The notes beneath the pieces are model-generated. The model was not told the origin of the DNA and did not search any database. It saw only the letters and a list, made by a program, of their open reading frames with translations. DNA of 64,000 nt, taken from positions 29,139,763 through 29,203,762 of the forward strand of contig CM038710.1 in assembly GCA_021613375.1 (NCBI GenBank). The letters run 5' to 3'. Shown here piece by piece: positions 49,949-61,676 of the stretch. Each line of letters opens with the position of its first letter. The stretch's first letter is position 1. Position numbers and translations under genes: made by a program. This stretch comes from Megaleporinus macrocephalus. Its lineage: Eukaryota > Chordata > Actinopteri > Characiformes > Anostomidae.

Positions 49949-51753
49949 TAAGTGCTAATATAACAGAAAAAGACGTTGGGTGACATAGACCTCCATTACT
50001 GGTTTGCTACATTAGTTTATTAGTCCCATGCAAACTTAAAGAAGCAAACGTCTGACCCCAAACATCTCCTGTCGGATCGGCCGCGTGTGAGTTAAGAGTA
50101 ACGAGATGTAAACCTGATTTTTCACCGAACAACTCCTTTAATGACAGCGGCTCCGCAAAGTTCCAAGGTCCTTTAGATGGAGGTCCTCATCGATCCACTG
50201 ATAAATCAATGCTGCCCTTGTATGTAAGCGGGCCTTCATCATGGTGTCCTTGTTGTCCGTGGCGGAGGAGGATCGGCACTAATGAATTTCCCCCTGGAGG
50301 AGCTGAGCAGTGGTGAGGAAGAGAGGAGAGATGTATCACTGCCAGATGATCCACTCTTCACACCCTCAGGCTGGAGCGTGAAACATCACTCTGCCCAATG
50401 GCACGACTCACTCATGAGCAAATGTCAACCACTCCAACTGGCCACTCTTACACAGGAGGACTCCCAGTCTGCACTCCACACAGCATTGAGCCGGCCTTTC
50501 AATAAGACTAACAACCTCTTACTTTCAGAATTAACCGCTCGAGCCACCAGCGGAGCGTTAATAACAGTTCCACTTACACTAATAGTTTCAATGACAATAG
50601 TTAACATTTATAGTTAACAGGTTATTCTCTTCACCTTGCTGATGTATCCCAGGTAGGTAACTTTTATAAAACTGACCTGAACTGGACTGAAACAAGAGGA
50701 TGATATTCATTTTTCATGGTATTGCACTCTGTGAATAAATACTCATATTATTATTCATATAAACAAAAACAATACAGGTAATTATGACAGGCCATACAAT
50801 TTGTACTGATGCAGTTATGTAAATTTAGTTATCATTGTAATTACTTTCTCAGTCTGCCGATCCATGATTTCTTTAAAAGATGTATCGGGAAAACCCACAA
50901 CATAATTATCTGGGAACAGATATCAGCTACCGCCGAGAAAAAGGCATCCATTCATCAAAACGGCTTTGATGTGATACAGTCAACACATACATGTACAACC
51001 AGGTTCTGAAATGCTAGTCCAGTAGCAATCAATTATTCACAAGATCATATTGATTTATAAATTTGATTTCAAATAGGCTAGTTTGCTATTAACAGATACT
51101 AATACAATATGAACAGAGTAACATTTTGACTATTATCATAAAAAAATAGTCCATCTCTTGAGGGCCTGTTACCCCATGACTCTCCTTTGTGGCAGTTCCA
51201 ACAGCACTTTTTTAATAGTTGTGTCGTTTAAGGCCATAGGTATTTATACACAGATGCTTTATTGTCTGTTGTTCTTAATCTTTGACATCTGTATTCAGGC
51301 TCTCACCAAACAACTGAACCGTGGTCCACCAAACATCTTTAGTTTGCTGCTGGTTGTAATGCATTTTTATAATGACTCAAATAAGAGAATTCAAACTCAG
51401 AGCTGGCTTTTCTCAGTGCACATTAAAGCTGCACTGTCTGTGTAACTTGTCTGTTTTAGTCTTTACAAACAGTCACATCGTTCTTGCGGCACAAGTTTCT
51501 GGTAATAATGGCGGTGAAAAATAGGCTTTGGCCCAGATAACAGAGTGTTTAACTTCCAACTAATAAACCAATTACAAAGAAGCAGATACCAAATATGCTT
51601 TATTATTATTGCTTATTATTTAATTGTAATGCACATAAACGTTACACATCACTGTTTTCTCTTTTTCAATTGTTTTGCTGGCAAATGTCAGAATAGTAGA
51701 GTCCTTGCATCCCTGCAAAATGTCTGACCAGCATCCTGTGACCACTGATGAAG
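49945..51753. other. non-coding DNA, partly conserved-looking
   Basis: 50040-50620 has balanced composition and no repeats but no supportable exon, so it is a candidate regulatory stretch. 50858-50956 is one copy of a duplicated block described at 52927. Confidence 0.45.
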
Positions 51754-51761
51754 GACTAGAG

Positions 51762-52523
51762 CAGGGGTATTTAATTAGAGTTCAGTAAGGTCCATTAGGA
51801 GAGAATTTCCTCAGGCCAAGGTCCGGACCGTGTTTGTGTTATGACCGTAACTTGTGTTATGATTCAGTGCCATATCCTGTATACTTAAGTAGCCTAGTAG
51901 TTCTATTAGCATTTTACGTCAGCAGCAACTGAAAGATATACCAAATTACAAACACCGTTCAGTATATTTCAACTATATTTAGTGTTTTAAATGAGGAACT
52001 GAATTCATTATTTATAGAACTGCAATTAAAAAGGTCTACATTAAAAAAGAGAATGCTTTTAGGGAAAAAAGTGTTTATTAATAGAAAAAAATAAATAAAA
52101 CGCACAGCCTCTTGTTAACTCTGTTTCACGTATTGACCTGTTGGTTTAGAGCTGTCTGTGGAAAGAATGATCATATGTCTCTCCATTACTGCTTGAAAAG
52201 CGGTTTTCGACATCGACTTTTCTTTTTTCTCGCTTTATTCTCCGACTGCTTTCTCTGGCTTCGTATCTCGCCTGTGTGCGCACCGCACTCCCGAATATGC
52301 ACAGATCTGATTGGCTGAGAAGCCTTTGGTGATGTCACAGCGCTCGCGATTGGTCTGTGAGTTTACTGCGCCGCAAAGCCCATATACCTTAAAGATAAGA
52401 AAAGCTCCGCCCCTTAAAGTGAACTGCCCCGATTAAGTTAAAAAATAGTTTATCGGTTTGGGTCTGCACTGGAAGACGTCTGGGTCCGGACCCGGACCGC
52501 GGTCCGCCTATTAGTGACCTCTG
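51762..52523. mobile_element. non-autonomous hAT-like transposon with 8 bp duplication
   Basis: 762 bp. The left end is caggggtat, and the right end gacctctg reads cagaggtc in reverse, an imperfect hAT-type terminal repeat. The word gactagag stands directly outside on both sides (51754-51761 and 52524-52531), an exact 8 bp duplication. No transposase frame is seen. A partial copy lies at 40056. Confidence 0.88.
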
Positions 52524-52559
52524 GACTAGAGGAACATAAACTGTACAGTAACGGCTACT

Positions 52560-52830
52560 GTCTCTGGCCCAGTGTCTAAAAGAGTGTACAGTGATGGGTG
52601 ACATTTAGCAGCACCGCTGTATCTGATCCACTCATGCCAGCACAACCCACACTGAAACACCACCACCATGTGAGTGTAATACCTGCTCTGCAGTGGTCCT
52701 GTGAGGGCCCTGACCACTGAAGAACAGGGTGAAAGGGGCTAAAAAGGAATGCAGAGAACAGACTGACTGTCTGATAATATGAGAAGTGTAGATACTATAA
52801 GGTGTAGCTAATAAATTGGCCATAGAAGAA
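52560..52830 (+). mobile_element. dispersed fish repeat (accaccaccatgtgagtg family)
   Basis: Contains ctgatccactcatgccagca, acctgctctgcagtggtcct and actgaagaacagggtgaaag, which I recognise from repeats common in otophysan fish genomes. A reverse fragment sits at 44690. No coding capacity. Confidence 0.65.
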
Positions 52831-52926
52831 AGAACGACAGATCATTTAAACTGTGCTCATGTAAATTTACTTATTACCCTAATTCTTCGCTGCGGTGGCG
52901 CCAGGGTCAGGTTTGAGCCGGTTGAC

Positions 52927-53050
52927 CGGATTTCTTCCGAAAGATTTCTTTATCTAGACATTTGGCCGTGCTAACGCCAAATCCCACAACATAATTATCT
53001 GCTAACACATCCCAGATATCAGCTACAGCCAAGAAAAAGGCGTCCATTCA
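52927..53050 (+). repeat. second copy of a 100-120 bp block also at 50858-50956
   Basis: Both copies share cccacaacataattatctg, agatatcagctac and agaaaaaggc followed by tccattcat, separated by short gaps. They are in direct orientation about 2.1 kb apart. They show no transposon ends and may be duplicated regulatory DNA or an old repeat. Confidence 0.65.
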
Positions 53051-53589
53051 TTCATGACAAAATCTGTTAAACGGCCTCATAAATCTGTGATGCAGATTGA
53101 TGCGGATAAATACACCGTCTGCTCGTTTGTTGAGCTCTGCGAGGTTGTTCAGGGCCTGATTTGCTATTCATGTTTAATAATGTCCTTTATTAGCATACCT
53201 GTTGTTTTCCTGTTTTTCTCTTCCTCTTTCTGGCAGAGTCCAGAGAGCTGCCCATAAGCCGGGCCTTGTGAACAGGCTTTAGAAGGATTTGATGATGGCT
53301 AGCCACCAAGGCCTTACTTATAAGAGTAAAGACTGATTTAGCATTGTGGTGCATCATGAAGAAAGTGGGTTTATTTCCACTGTTGGGCTTTTTTGCAACT
53401 TTCTCTGAGGAGACTAGCTGATGCCCTTGATGACGTGGCCCTATTTAAACCTGGCATTAACATGTGCCCTGAGTGATCCGTTCATAAGTGGGCCTCGCTA
53501 AGTACAGATGAGGTATTTCCCACAGGTCTGAAACAAATCTGGATGGCGCACCTTGAGGGGGCTTAGACGTTTTCTAGCTGGAATTTAAA
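53051..53589. other. non-coding DNA, no gene recognised
   Basis: No gene recognised. The part beyond about 53500 may be the very decayed 3' end of the adjoining transposase. Confidence 0.45.
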
Positions 53590-54345
53590 GACCAGGGCAA
53601 CACCTTAAGCTCTTCGCCATGTTCCTCAAACCAGTTTTGAACAAAATGTGGCCGTGTGGCGTTACCCTGCTGAAAGAGGCCACTGCCATCAAGAAATACC
53701 ACTACAGAAAAGAGTGCATCTGGTCTAATTTATAAAATGAACGTCCAGACCCAGATTTTTCCAGCAGAACTTTGACCAGAGCATCAAACTTCTTCCACTG
53801 GTTTGTCCACAAAGTGCCTCCGTGGGCCATCACTTCCCGGGTAAATAGCATACATATTCCTGGCTGTTCATCTGACATAAAAGACAACAGGACTCATCGG
53901 ACCAAGCAACCTTCAACTGGTATCCCAAGGTTCAGTTGCAATGCACTATGTGTAGTGACACATTTCTCCTGTAACCACTCGTGCACATTAACCCTTCTGT
54001 CGCGTCCGACCAGTTGGGATAGCTTTTGTTGACTCTGCACATCAATGAGCCTTGGACACCCAACGGCTTGTAGCTGGCAGTTCATGGTTTATTCCTTCTC
54101 TGACCACTGATACTCACTACTGTTGACCAGGAGCACCCCACTCTGACCCAGTTATCTGACCATAATAATTCTGCTCCTGTTAATGTTGCTCAGGTCTTCA
54201 CACCAGCCCGTTTCTTTTGCATCTAACACGTCTAGCCGAGAGAACTGACTGTTCACTAAGCATCAGCTATATCATAGACACACAACATTGTTATGAGATA
54301 ATCAGGTCTTCATCTTTGAGTGTTATAGTGTTTTGATGTATTAGT
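53590..54345 (-). pseudogene. dead Tc1-like transposase relic
   Basis: On the minus strand, pieces in two or more frames match a Tc1/mariner transposase: a zone with GCPRLIDVQSQQ (near 54050), WSDES with the first catalytic Asp (about 53895-53903), a degenerate LPGEAMA-like stretch, then DGSGLFQQGNATRPHFVQNW. In active relatives that last motif is QQDN, so the second catalytic Asp is Gly here (codon 53664-53666). Frameshifts, stops and an apparent internal deletion before WSDES confirm it is inactive. The non-coding right part (agataatcag..gtgttttgatgta) fits the element's 5' end. Confidence 0.85.
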
Positions 54346-56320
54346 ATTAATATATAATATCCTATTTTACAACATATTTAGTAAATTATTATATTTTGTT
54401 AATTTTGTATATTATTATCCTAGAAAGCAAATGCTGGCAGGGCTATTAGGTCTGTGTATTGATAAAAACTGGTGATAGCATACGTTTCTTGATACAGCGG
54501 TTTGATATATTGTGATGTATTGTGATACTGTAAGCAAGGTGATATCTTGTGATTTTAAAATAAAATTTAGGAGAACTGTTATAGTATAAAAAACAAACCA
54601 CCACATGCATTAGGGTTACAAATGCTATTATTAGCAGCGTGTTCTTACGCTATTTCTTTACATTGGAGTGAAACAGTCTAATGGCTAGATAAAATGTCTC
54701 AAATCTTTGCCTTAACTTTTAAAATTAATATTATGTTTTTAAAGAATCTGTACAGTAGCTGAAAACATAATATCCCAATATAATAAGTTGGATATTTTTA
54801 TATTTTTAAGGCTATTCTCTCTCCTTTGCTCGCATATTTAGAGCGCCACCTCGAGTCAACTGCATACAACATTTTTGTTATTAAATGAAAATGCTAATGA
54901 GAACATTGTGATCTGCTCTGAGGTAATATTTGAATTTTGGAACCAAAATTTCCACCATTATAGAAAAGATCTATTAGATTCTTTACTGGCAGTGAACAGG
55001 ATTTATTTGAAGAAATATCTGCTTTATTTTGTTTGAATATGTTCAAAATCCATTTACAACTCACTGGAAAACCCAGACAAGACGAAGAACGTCTGGGGAC
55101 AACCATAAGGAATTTTGAAGTAATTGTGGACAGGAACATAGACTCCCCAGCACAGCCACAAGCTGAGTGAAATTTCTAAACCAATCCAATGACTTACGGT
55201 GTCACATGAGTGTAGAACACTGCAGGGTGAAATCAATTCAGTTTCAGCTTTAGAAGCTATCACCAGGCAAATAAAAAAGTTGCCAGCAACTGTATTTGCC
55301 TGTGCTGTTCACAATTATGACAATGCAGCTTCAGTAACAGTGATGTGTTAAAAATTGGCAGCTAAATAAATTGTGTCATCACAGACACTAAAAAGCATGT
55401 TAAGAGAATACTAGAGCTGCTTTTGCATGTTAGGCACTGTGGGTAAACCAAACATCCCACTGTTTTCAGTGACACTGTGGCACTAAATGCAGTCAAGTGT
55501 TCAGTTTTCCCAATTTTTGTTGAGGTCTGCAGTGGAGAAATAAACTGGATGTAGATGTTTTTGGGGAGCCATAAACGCCTAATGTCTTGTCGGTGAATTC
55601 CAGATAAATCCCGTATTGCAGAAATAAAAAATAACAGTGTTCAAAGCATCCATCGGCCTTTATCCACCATGAATAAACACTGCTTAAGCTCTCTTCTGAT
55701 GATCATCCACTTTTACCAACAATGCTCTCGAGTTGCCAGCGCTTGTATGGCTTGATACCGCTGTCAGCTGCATACATGAATGAACGCTATGAAGCATGGA
55801 TCGACGTTAATGATGACGAAAACGTTTATGATCTTGACATCAAACTCAGAAAATACAAGAAAATTCGATTGACAAGCAAAAGGACCATTCACAAGCCTTC
55901 TATTCAGCCCAATGTATAGAAGGAGGCAATATTAAAAATGGAGACATGACATAAACAGACCTCTAGAAAACAAAACAGTTGGAGGGACATCTGCAGCTGA
56001 GACTACTGTTCACTGGTCTGAATATAGCTGGAACGACTGCAAAACACACTGATACACCAAAAAACATTTACATGAAAATGCGGATACCCAATCAGAGCCC
56101 TGACAGTGTGGCCAGGTCAGCACAAGAAAGATCTCAGCCTCTCCAGCTACCTGTGGGCGGCACGTCTGTGCCTAGGTCTGCTACTAACAATCCAATCACT
56201 CGAGACAGATGTTAATACCAAATGTGAACAGGACCTGGGCATATCATACAGGGGCACTAGGACCCTGTGCCGAGTGAAAAGCCGCCTGCCTGCCTGCCTG
56301 CCTCTCTGCATCCCTGTCTC
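54346..56320. other. non-coding DNA, no gene recognised
   Basis: 54430-54600 shares a dispersed repeat with 44140-44260. The open frame at 55722-55919 has no recognised domain. Confidence 0.5.
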
Positions 56321-56582
56321 CACTCCACACTGTTCTGCAGTTGCCCTGTGTGCGTGTGAGCAAGAGCACATGTTTATGTGTGGATGTGTGTGTGAGAGAG
56401 AGAGTGAGCGAGCGTGGGCATGAGTGTGTGAGTGTGTGTATGTGTGTGTCTGTGTGTGTGTATGTGTGTGTGTGAGTGCTGGAGAGCTGGAGATGTTCCT
56501 TTCCATCCGCTCAAGCAGCAACCTGACCACCTGGACCTGCCTGGAGCACAGCTAGGAGCAGAGGATCGGCGGAATGTAAGGG
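56321..56582 (+). other. candidate first exon, plus strand (possibly gpr61)
   Basis: After GT-rich DNA, a balanced stretch from about 56480 (ctggagagctggagatgttc) leads to a donor-like aagg|gtgagc with GT at 56582-56583. Together with the next exon candidate it would form a 5' leader, separated by an intron of about 230 bp. The gene is named only from recalled mammalian order (AMIGO1 and GPR61 divergent). Start site and product are unproven. Confidence 0.25.
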
Positions 56583-56585
56583 TGA

Positions 56586-56646
56586 GCGCGCGCGCGTGCG
56601 TGCGTGCGTGCGTGTGTGTGTGTGTGTGTGTGCACACGCGTGTGTG
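56586..56646. repeat. 61 bp uninterrupted alternating purine-pyrimidine tract
   Basis: GC, GCGT, GT and short CA/CG units join without a break in alternation. Such tracts favour left-handed Z-DNA under supercoiling. Confidence 0.95.
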
Positions 56647-56708
56647 GGCGGGTGAACGAAAGGGGGAGGGCAGAGAGATGAAAGGGCCAGGTGAGAAGAG
56701 GAGTCGGG

Positions 56709-56793
56709 CTCTCTCTCTCTCTCTCTCATTCTGTCTTCATGTCTCTCTTCCTCTCTCTCTCTCTCTCTCTGTCTCTCTCGCTCTCTTTCTCTC
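56709..56793. repeat. (CT)n-rich polypyrimidine tract
   Basis: Nearly pure CT over about 85 bases with few interruptions. It would serve as an extended pyrimidine tract for the acceptor at 56812. Confidence 0.95.
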
Positions 56794-56812
56794 ATTGTTG
56801 TGCGCCACTAGC

Positions 56813-57021
56813 ATTAGGAGCGTTTGAAGGAGATCCTGCCTCTTGGACCTCTGCACCATAGCAACCTTCTGGAGGCTGAGGAGGTACACCTCCCCCTCTG
56901 CTCTTTCATCAACCTGCCGCGGCTCTGCTCTGCTCTGCTCTGCTCGACGAGGAGAGTCTACAGCCATCCCAAACTCACCTGTTCTAGAACGCTCCGGCAG
57001 CTTTTGCACAGTCATAGCAAG
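56813..57021 (+). other. candidate 5' non-coding exon, plus strand (possibly gpr61)
   Basis: Preceded by the CT tract and gcgccactag (acceptor), and ended by a strong donor, agcaag|gtaatc, with GT at 57022-57023. The block is GC-rich and distinct from its flanks, with a short ctctg tandem run near 56930. No long ATG-led frame fits, so it would be untranslated leader. The coding part would lie beyond the right edge. Confidence 0.35.
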
Positions 57022-58300
57022 GTAATCTGAAACTCCTCTGAACTTGCTTTGGAACACTCTCTCTAGTCGTGCATGCATGAAGGCAGATCTGCTGAGTTTG
57101 TTGTGGAACAGGCTTCATGTGACCACATTCATGTGAACATGTTAAGTTTCCACATTTGCATCAAAGTGCTGTAAGTCTGCATGTGCAGCGAAACAAACTA
57201 ATCGGTCAAGGCTTGAGAGTTTTATGACTTGCCTGTAGATCATTTGTGGAAGTCTTCAGTGATTATTCTTGCTGAGCAGGGGTCTCGCATACCTTAGTGT
57301 TCTCCTGGCTCTGGTACACCTGGTACTATTACACTTACACTTTTTTTTTTTAGAAATAAAGGTGCTGAATAGGGTCTTCGGAGTAAAGAATAGTAAAATA
57401 AACGACTTTGGTTCCTTACAGAACCTTAACGATTGCAAATGAGGGTGAAGCACCATTTTAAAAGTTAGGTTCTACATCATACAGTTTTCTTTACAATCTT
57501 TATTTTTTATGCAAACAGTTAGTTCTTAAGGCCGTATTGACCTGACAAGCACGAAACAATAAACATGCAAGACGGAGATACTTTAGGACCAGAAATGGGG
57601 ACCGCAGCTCCAGTGGAAAAGAAATAGAATTCAGTGAGAATGAAAGTTTTAAGGCCTCAGATCCTCAATACCCACTCTCTTGATGACAGTTCATGTTTAA
57701 GCCCAACAGCCTTACAGAAAAAACAAAAACAAAAAAAAAACATTTGCACTACTTTACTGACAGTGATCGGTGCACCTCTCCTAAGGGGGAAAAAGAGGAA
57801 GAAGAAAGAAGCAAAGAAGTTGTCGAACAACAGGGCTGGTTTTCATTGCAGTAACTAGCGAGTCATGTGCATATTATAGAGTCATATGTTTCTCAGTTGG
57901 CAGGCAGGGGCATTCTGATTTGCTCAGAGAGACAGAGCTCAGAAAAACACAAGCTTTGTTTTAAAGTGGTGCTTCGTTTCACAAAACTGATTCCATGTAT
58001 GCATACATTTGGAACACATTTGTAGTTTTTAAAGCAGAATAAGTTTGGCCTACATTGATGCAACATGCCACTGTGACCCAAAAAGTGATTTCAAGTAGCG
58101 TACTGCCTTAAGCCCAATGGTGGAAATCAATCGCATACAGTATAAAGTATAGAAACACAACAGGGATATATAACAATGTATAAAGCACTGTGCGAAAGCC
58201 AGAGACCAATAAAATAGACTTCAAGTGTCAAAAAAGGCAACAAACATTCTGCTGGTGTCAGAACAAAACCTTATTATCTTTATATTTGTTGTTCTTTTTT
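57022..58300. other. non-coding DNA, no gene recognised
   Basis: If the exon call at 56813 is right this is intronic. A Tc1-type terminus (gcactgtgcgaaagccagag) lies at about 58185-58204. Confidence 0.45.
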
Positions 58301-58445
58301 TTTTAATAACGCCTGAGCTGTTTGTTTCCTATTACATTGTGTGTAAAGTTCATGATGAATGCATCAAAAGAAAGTTCTGACGTACAATAAAAGTAAAGTA
58401 TGTTTTTCTCTTCTCCTGTAAAGTTTTGGAAGATACGTTTTGTAG
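58301..58445 (-). mobile_element. diverged relative of family A
   Basis: Reads acattgtgtgtaaagttcat, gatgaatgcatc and cttctcctgtaaagtttt, the reverse-strand order of family A words. Ends not clear. Confidence 0.45.
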
Positions 58446-58805
58446 ATATTTTGAACTGAAGATTATCCAACGTCTCCAACACTAACTACAATATCAAATC
58501 TATCAGGTTTTATTTGTCTGCTCTTTATTTTTTTGCACGCTACTGACACTTTAACTCTTTCATCCTCCTTCTAGCCTTAAAACCAAAGCCTTACAGCTAT
58601 GTTCTCCCAATAAATGATGCTCCCACAGGAGTCATTGAGAAAAAAAGTATGAAAGTTGCACCAGAACACTGAAACTAGCATGTGGAGATATGGAGTAGGG
58701 TTTTATGGACTGATGAGTTTACCAACTTCTACAAAAATCACAGCAAGTCTACTAAAACGAATGGAGGGATCAGACTAAATACTTAAAAATTAGAAATTAG
58801 TTATA

Positions 58806-59268
58806 CACTACCACTCAGAAGTTTGGGATCACAGTGAAATGTTCTTGTTTTAATGGAGTATCTTCCTTCCTTAACACAACAATGGACTGACGGGTCTGTA
58901 AGGAAAGTTATTTCTTTCTGGCCATGTTGAGCCGGTCAGCAAGCCATCAACTGCTGATGCTTCAGATACTAAACTAACCTAGAATGTTGTTCTCCCTTTT
59001 ATACTCACTTATTAGTAGAATGTTTTTCAGCTGTCCATCACAATTGAGCAAGAGTGAGAGGACTGAGAATTGCTGATAAGAGGACTATATGAAAAATAAG
59101 CCTCTATACAAAAATAGGCTTTAATACAAACATTATTATTCTTTAAAAATCATCTGATACACTTAGATTCATTGAGAAATGAACAATATTGTTTGTGAAT
59201 TTAATGAAAATTTTATGAATTGCATGAAATGAAATTCTAAAGTGATCCCAAACTTTTGAGCGGTAGTG
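58806..59268. mobile_element. Tc1/mariner-type MITE with TA duplication
   Basis: 463 bp. The left end cactaccactcagaagtttg and the right end, read in reverse as cactaccgctcaaaagtttg, are imperfect inverted repeats, each flanked by TA (58804-58805 and 59269-59270). The family is very widespread in fish. The interior resembles the non-coding part of the parent element (aagcctctatac) and encodes nothing. Confidence 0.88.
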
Positions 59269-60370
59269 TATGTTTTATGATAAGCATATATTTTCTACTG
59301 AAAAGGAACAGTAACTATGTATTACAGTGCATTACTGACTGGTACACTGCCACTGAACACTGCACTGCTTGTACTGTGAAAAATTTGTTCCAGAACTTCT
59401 AATTTCAAGTTCGTTATAGACTGTACTTGACGTCTATGTACAATGAATGGATACACAATGGGGGTAACATGTTGTGCGAAGCTTTATAGCCAGGCTGAAG
59501 AAATCTAACTCAAGAGGGCCTCTAGAATTGTCTGCAATTACACACCAATTATCGGTGGACTCTTGTGACGAGCTCTCTTTTTTCCTTCGGGCTGTGGTGC
59601 ACATGCTTTCGTGCTTTATGATGCCTCTAAAACTCAAGCCTCAGTTTAAGGATAGTGACGAAGGTTGTTTTTTTTTTTATTTTGATGCAGAAGAAACTGT
59701 GATTTTATGTGACTGGAGTGCACTGCTGTGCGCCGTCTCTGTCACACAACAGCACAATGCGCTAGGGCAGGTTGACTAGAGCTGAGGGAGACTGGTCCAC
59801 TTTAATCACCTTTTAGGAATCGCCGCTGTGAGGGCTCACAGCCTGAGTGTGCGGTGCCAGGCGCTGTGCAGTAAATGTGAACGTAATGGGTTAGTGCCCA
59901 TCTTTTCAACCCCAAAGTGGGTCAAGATGGCAGTCTTACTGTGTAGTGCTTTTGCCATTAGCCTATGATTGAACTACAGCGTTTTCTCGAATAGTGGTCC
60001 ACTTAACTACTCCCCCACTACTTTTCCTGCACACATTTCAGGCAGGTGCTGGGAGGTATTGATAAAATTCAATGTAACGATGGATGTTAAATGACGGAAA
60101 GCTGTAATGAGAATATTTAAATTAGGTCTGATACAGTTAACGGGGAGTTCCATTGATTTTTCTGTATGATTCAATTGTTAGAGATGTAAACAAAGTCATT
60201 CAGCGTGGATAGCTGTGAAGTGGTGAATTGTAGAGAAACTCACGGACTGATTTCTTTACAGTGGTGAGGGAAACCAGGGTTATAATATAAATAAAATCAG
60301 CACCCCTTTCAGAATCTCACTTCAAGCAGAGAATTTGAACTGGCTTCGGTCCATATCTGATGGGAAATCA

Positions 60371-60372
<2 letters not shown>
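59269..60372. other. non-coding DNA, no gene recognised
   Basis: The open frame at 59474-59779 has no domain and no splice support. A balanced patch at 59770-59900 is unassigned. Confidence 0.45.

Positions 60373-60414
<42 letters not shown>
60373..60414. repeat. (AT)n microsatellite
   Basis: About 21 AT units. Confidence 0.97.
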
Positions 60415-60417
<3 letters not shown>

Positions 60418-61579
60418 CAAGCTTAACATTAGTAGCAATCAGCTGCATCTACTCACTAATAAGCTCTCAAAGTGAGACAAAATCCTAGTCACTGAATCAG
60501 AAATCAAAAGTTATTCATAAGTTGTGTGAATGAAAGCGTAAGCTGTAGGTAAATGAGATGAGCCTTGTGCACACGCTGACCAGTACACCAAGTATTCTGC
60601 TCTAAACAGCCCTTCCCTCTCGCAGTTCCCAAAATGTACTCGGCCTGAGTAACGAGCCTGTGTTTCAGTGCAGTCTTACACAGCCTGCAGTGGAATTGGT
60701 GTAATTCTGTTAACTAATAAAATACTTTGGGCAAAACAACTGATTTCGTTTCCCTCATCCTGCATTTTCACCACTGCTGTATTTCAAGCACTGTCCTCAA
60801 CTACTTAACGTCTGCTTACTAGTGGATTAATTAGTTGACTAGTCAGTTAGTCTATGCAACCCTTAGTCTGCAACACCAACATAGTCATTTTATTAGCTGC
60901 CTAAAAAGATTAATACAACATCTTGGTGTGTATATGTAATGTTGATAAAAGGTCATCTTTGGGTATTCGTTTGCCTCACAACACCCTGCATGTACCTCTC
61001 CACCATAAATGGATTTTAAAACGGCAAAAGCTTACATTAAAACATTATCTTAGGCATCACCAGTGTATCTGTAGCTATTTAATGAAATAGCCTTCTGTGA
61101 ATTTTTAAAGAAGTTCAGTTCCTATCATCAATTGTAAAGGGGTACATTCTAGAAAGTTTCCATCACATCACTCTGAATAACTCTGTTTACCTCTTAATGA
61201 AATTATTACATTTATATTACAAATCTGTGTATGAACAAATGCCTCCAGGTAACTGCTACTCTATACTCTAAACAAATGTGGAAACAAAGTATTGTTTATA
61301 TTAACCACACAGAAAAAGTATTTCCAGGCAGGCACATAACAGGAAACCGTATCATCAGGCACTATGTAAGGCCCAGATATCATTCATAAAGAAAGACACA
61401 TGAAAGCAGATTAACAACATTATCATATTCACAAACTGCCCACAACAGAACAGTATAGGCAACTTGTAATACAACATCATCTTCCTCCAAAATGCACTAG
61501 GTTTATATACACAGTCCTTATCAATTCATCTCCAGATCACTGCAGCCTTTGGCCTCAGGCTGCAATATAGTTCCCATAT
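60415..61579. other. non-coding DNA; possible 3' UTR of the exon at 61580
   Basis: No gene recognised. If the minus-strand exon at 61580 is real, the 61.1-61.58 kb part would be its 3' UTR. Confidence 0.4.
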
Positions 61580-61676
61580 CTACAAACAAAGAAAGCCTAA
61601 CATATCCAGACTAGTCCAGAAATCTCTCCTAGCTCTGGTCACATCGTTGACCACATTGCCCATGAGCCTGGCAGTT
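61580..61676 (-). other. possible terminal coding exon, minus strand, unidentified
   Basis: On the minus strand an excellent acceptor (ctattccctattcccactag, ending at 61677) opens a frame reading TARLMGNVVNDVTRARRDFW and about 12 further residues to a TAG at 61580-61582. The peptide has a protein-like, partly helical composition, and the following DNA looks like 3' UTR. I cannot name the family. No upstream exon is evident in the window, so transposon origin or chance remains possible. Confidence 0.3.

Noticed and set aside
53702..54085. Plus-strand and short minus-strand frames as host genes
   Set aside because: They lie within the degenerate Tc1 transposase relic.
56106..56827. Several long frames on both strands with Thr-His, Arg-Glu or Cys-Val repeats
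   Set aside because: They translate GT, CT and GCGT simple repeats.
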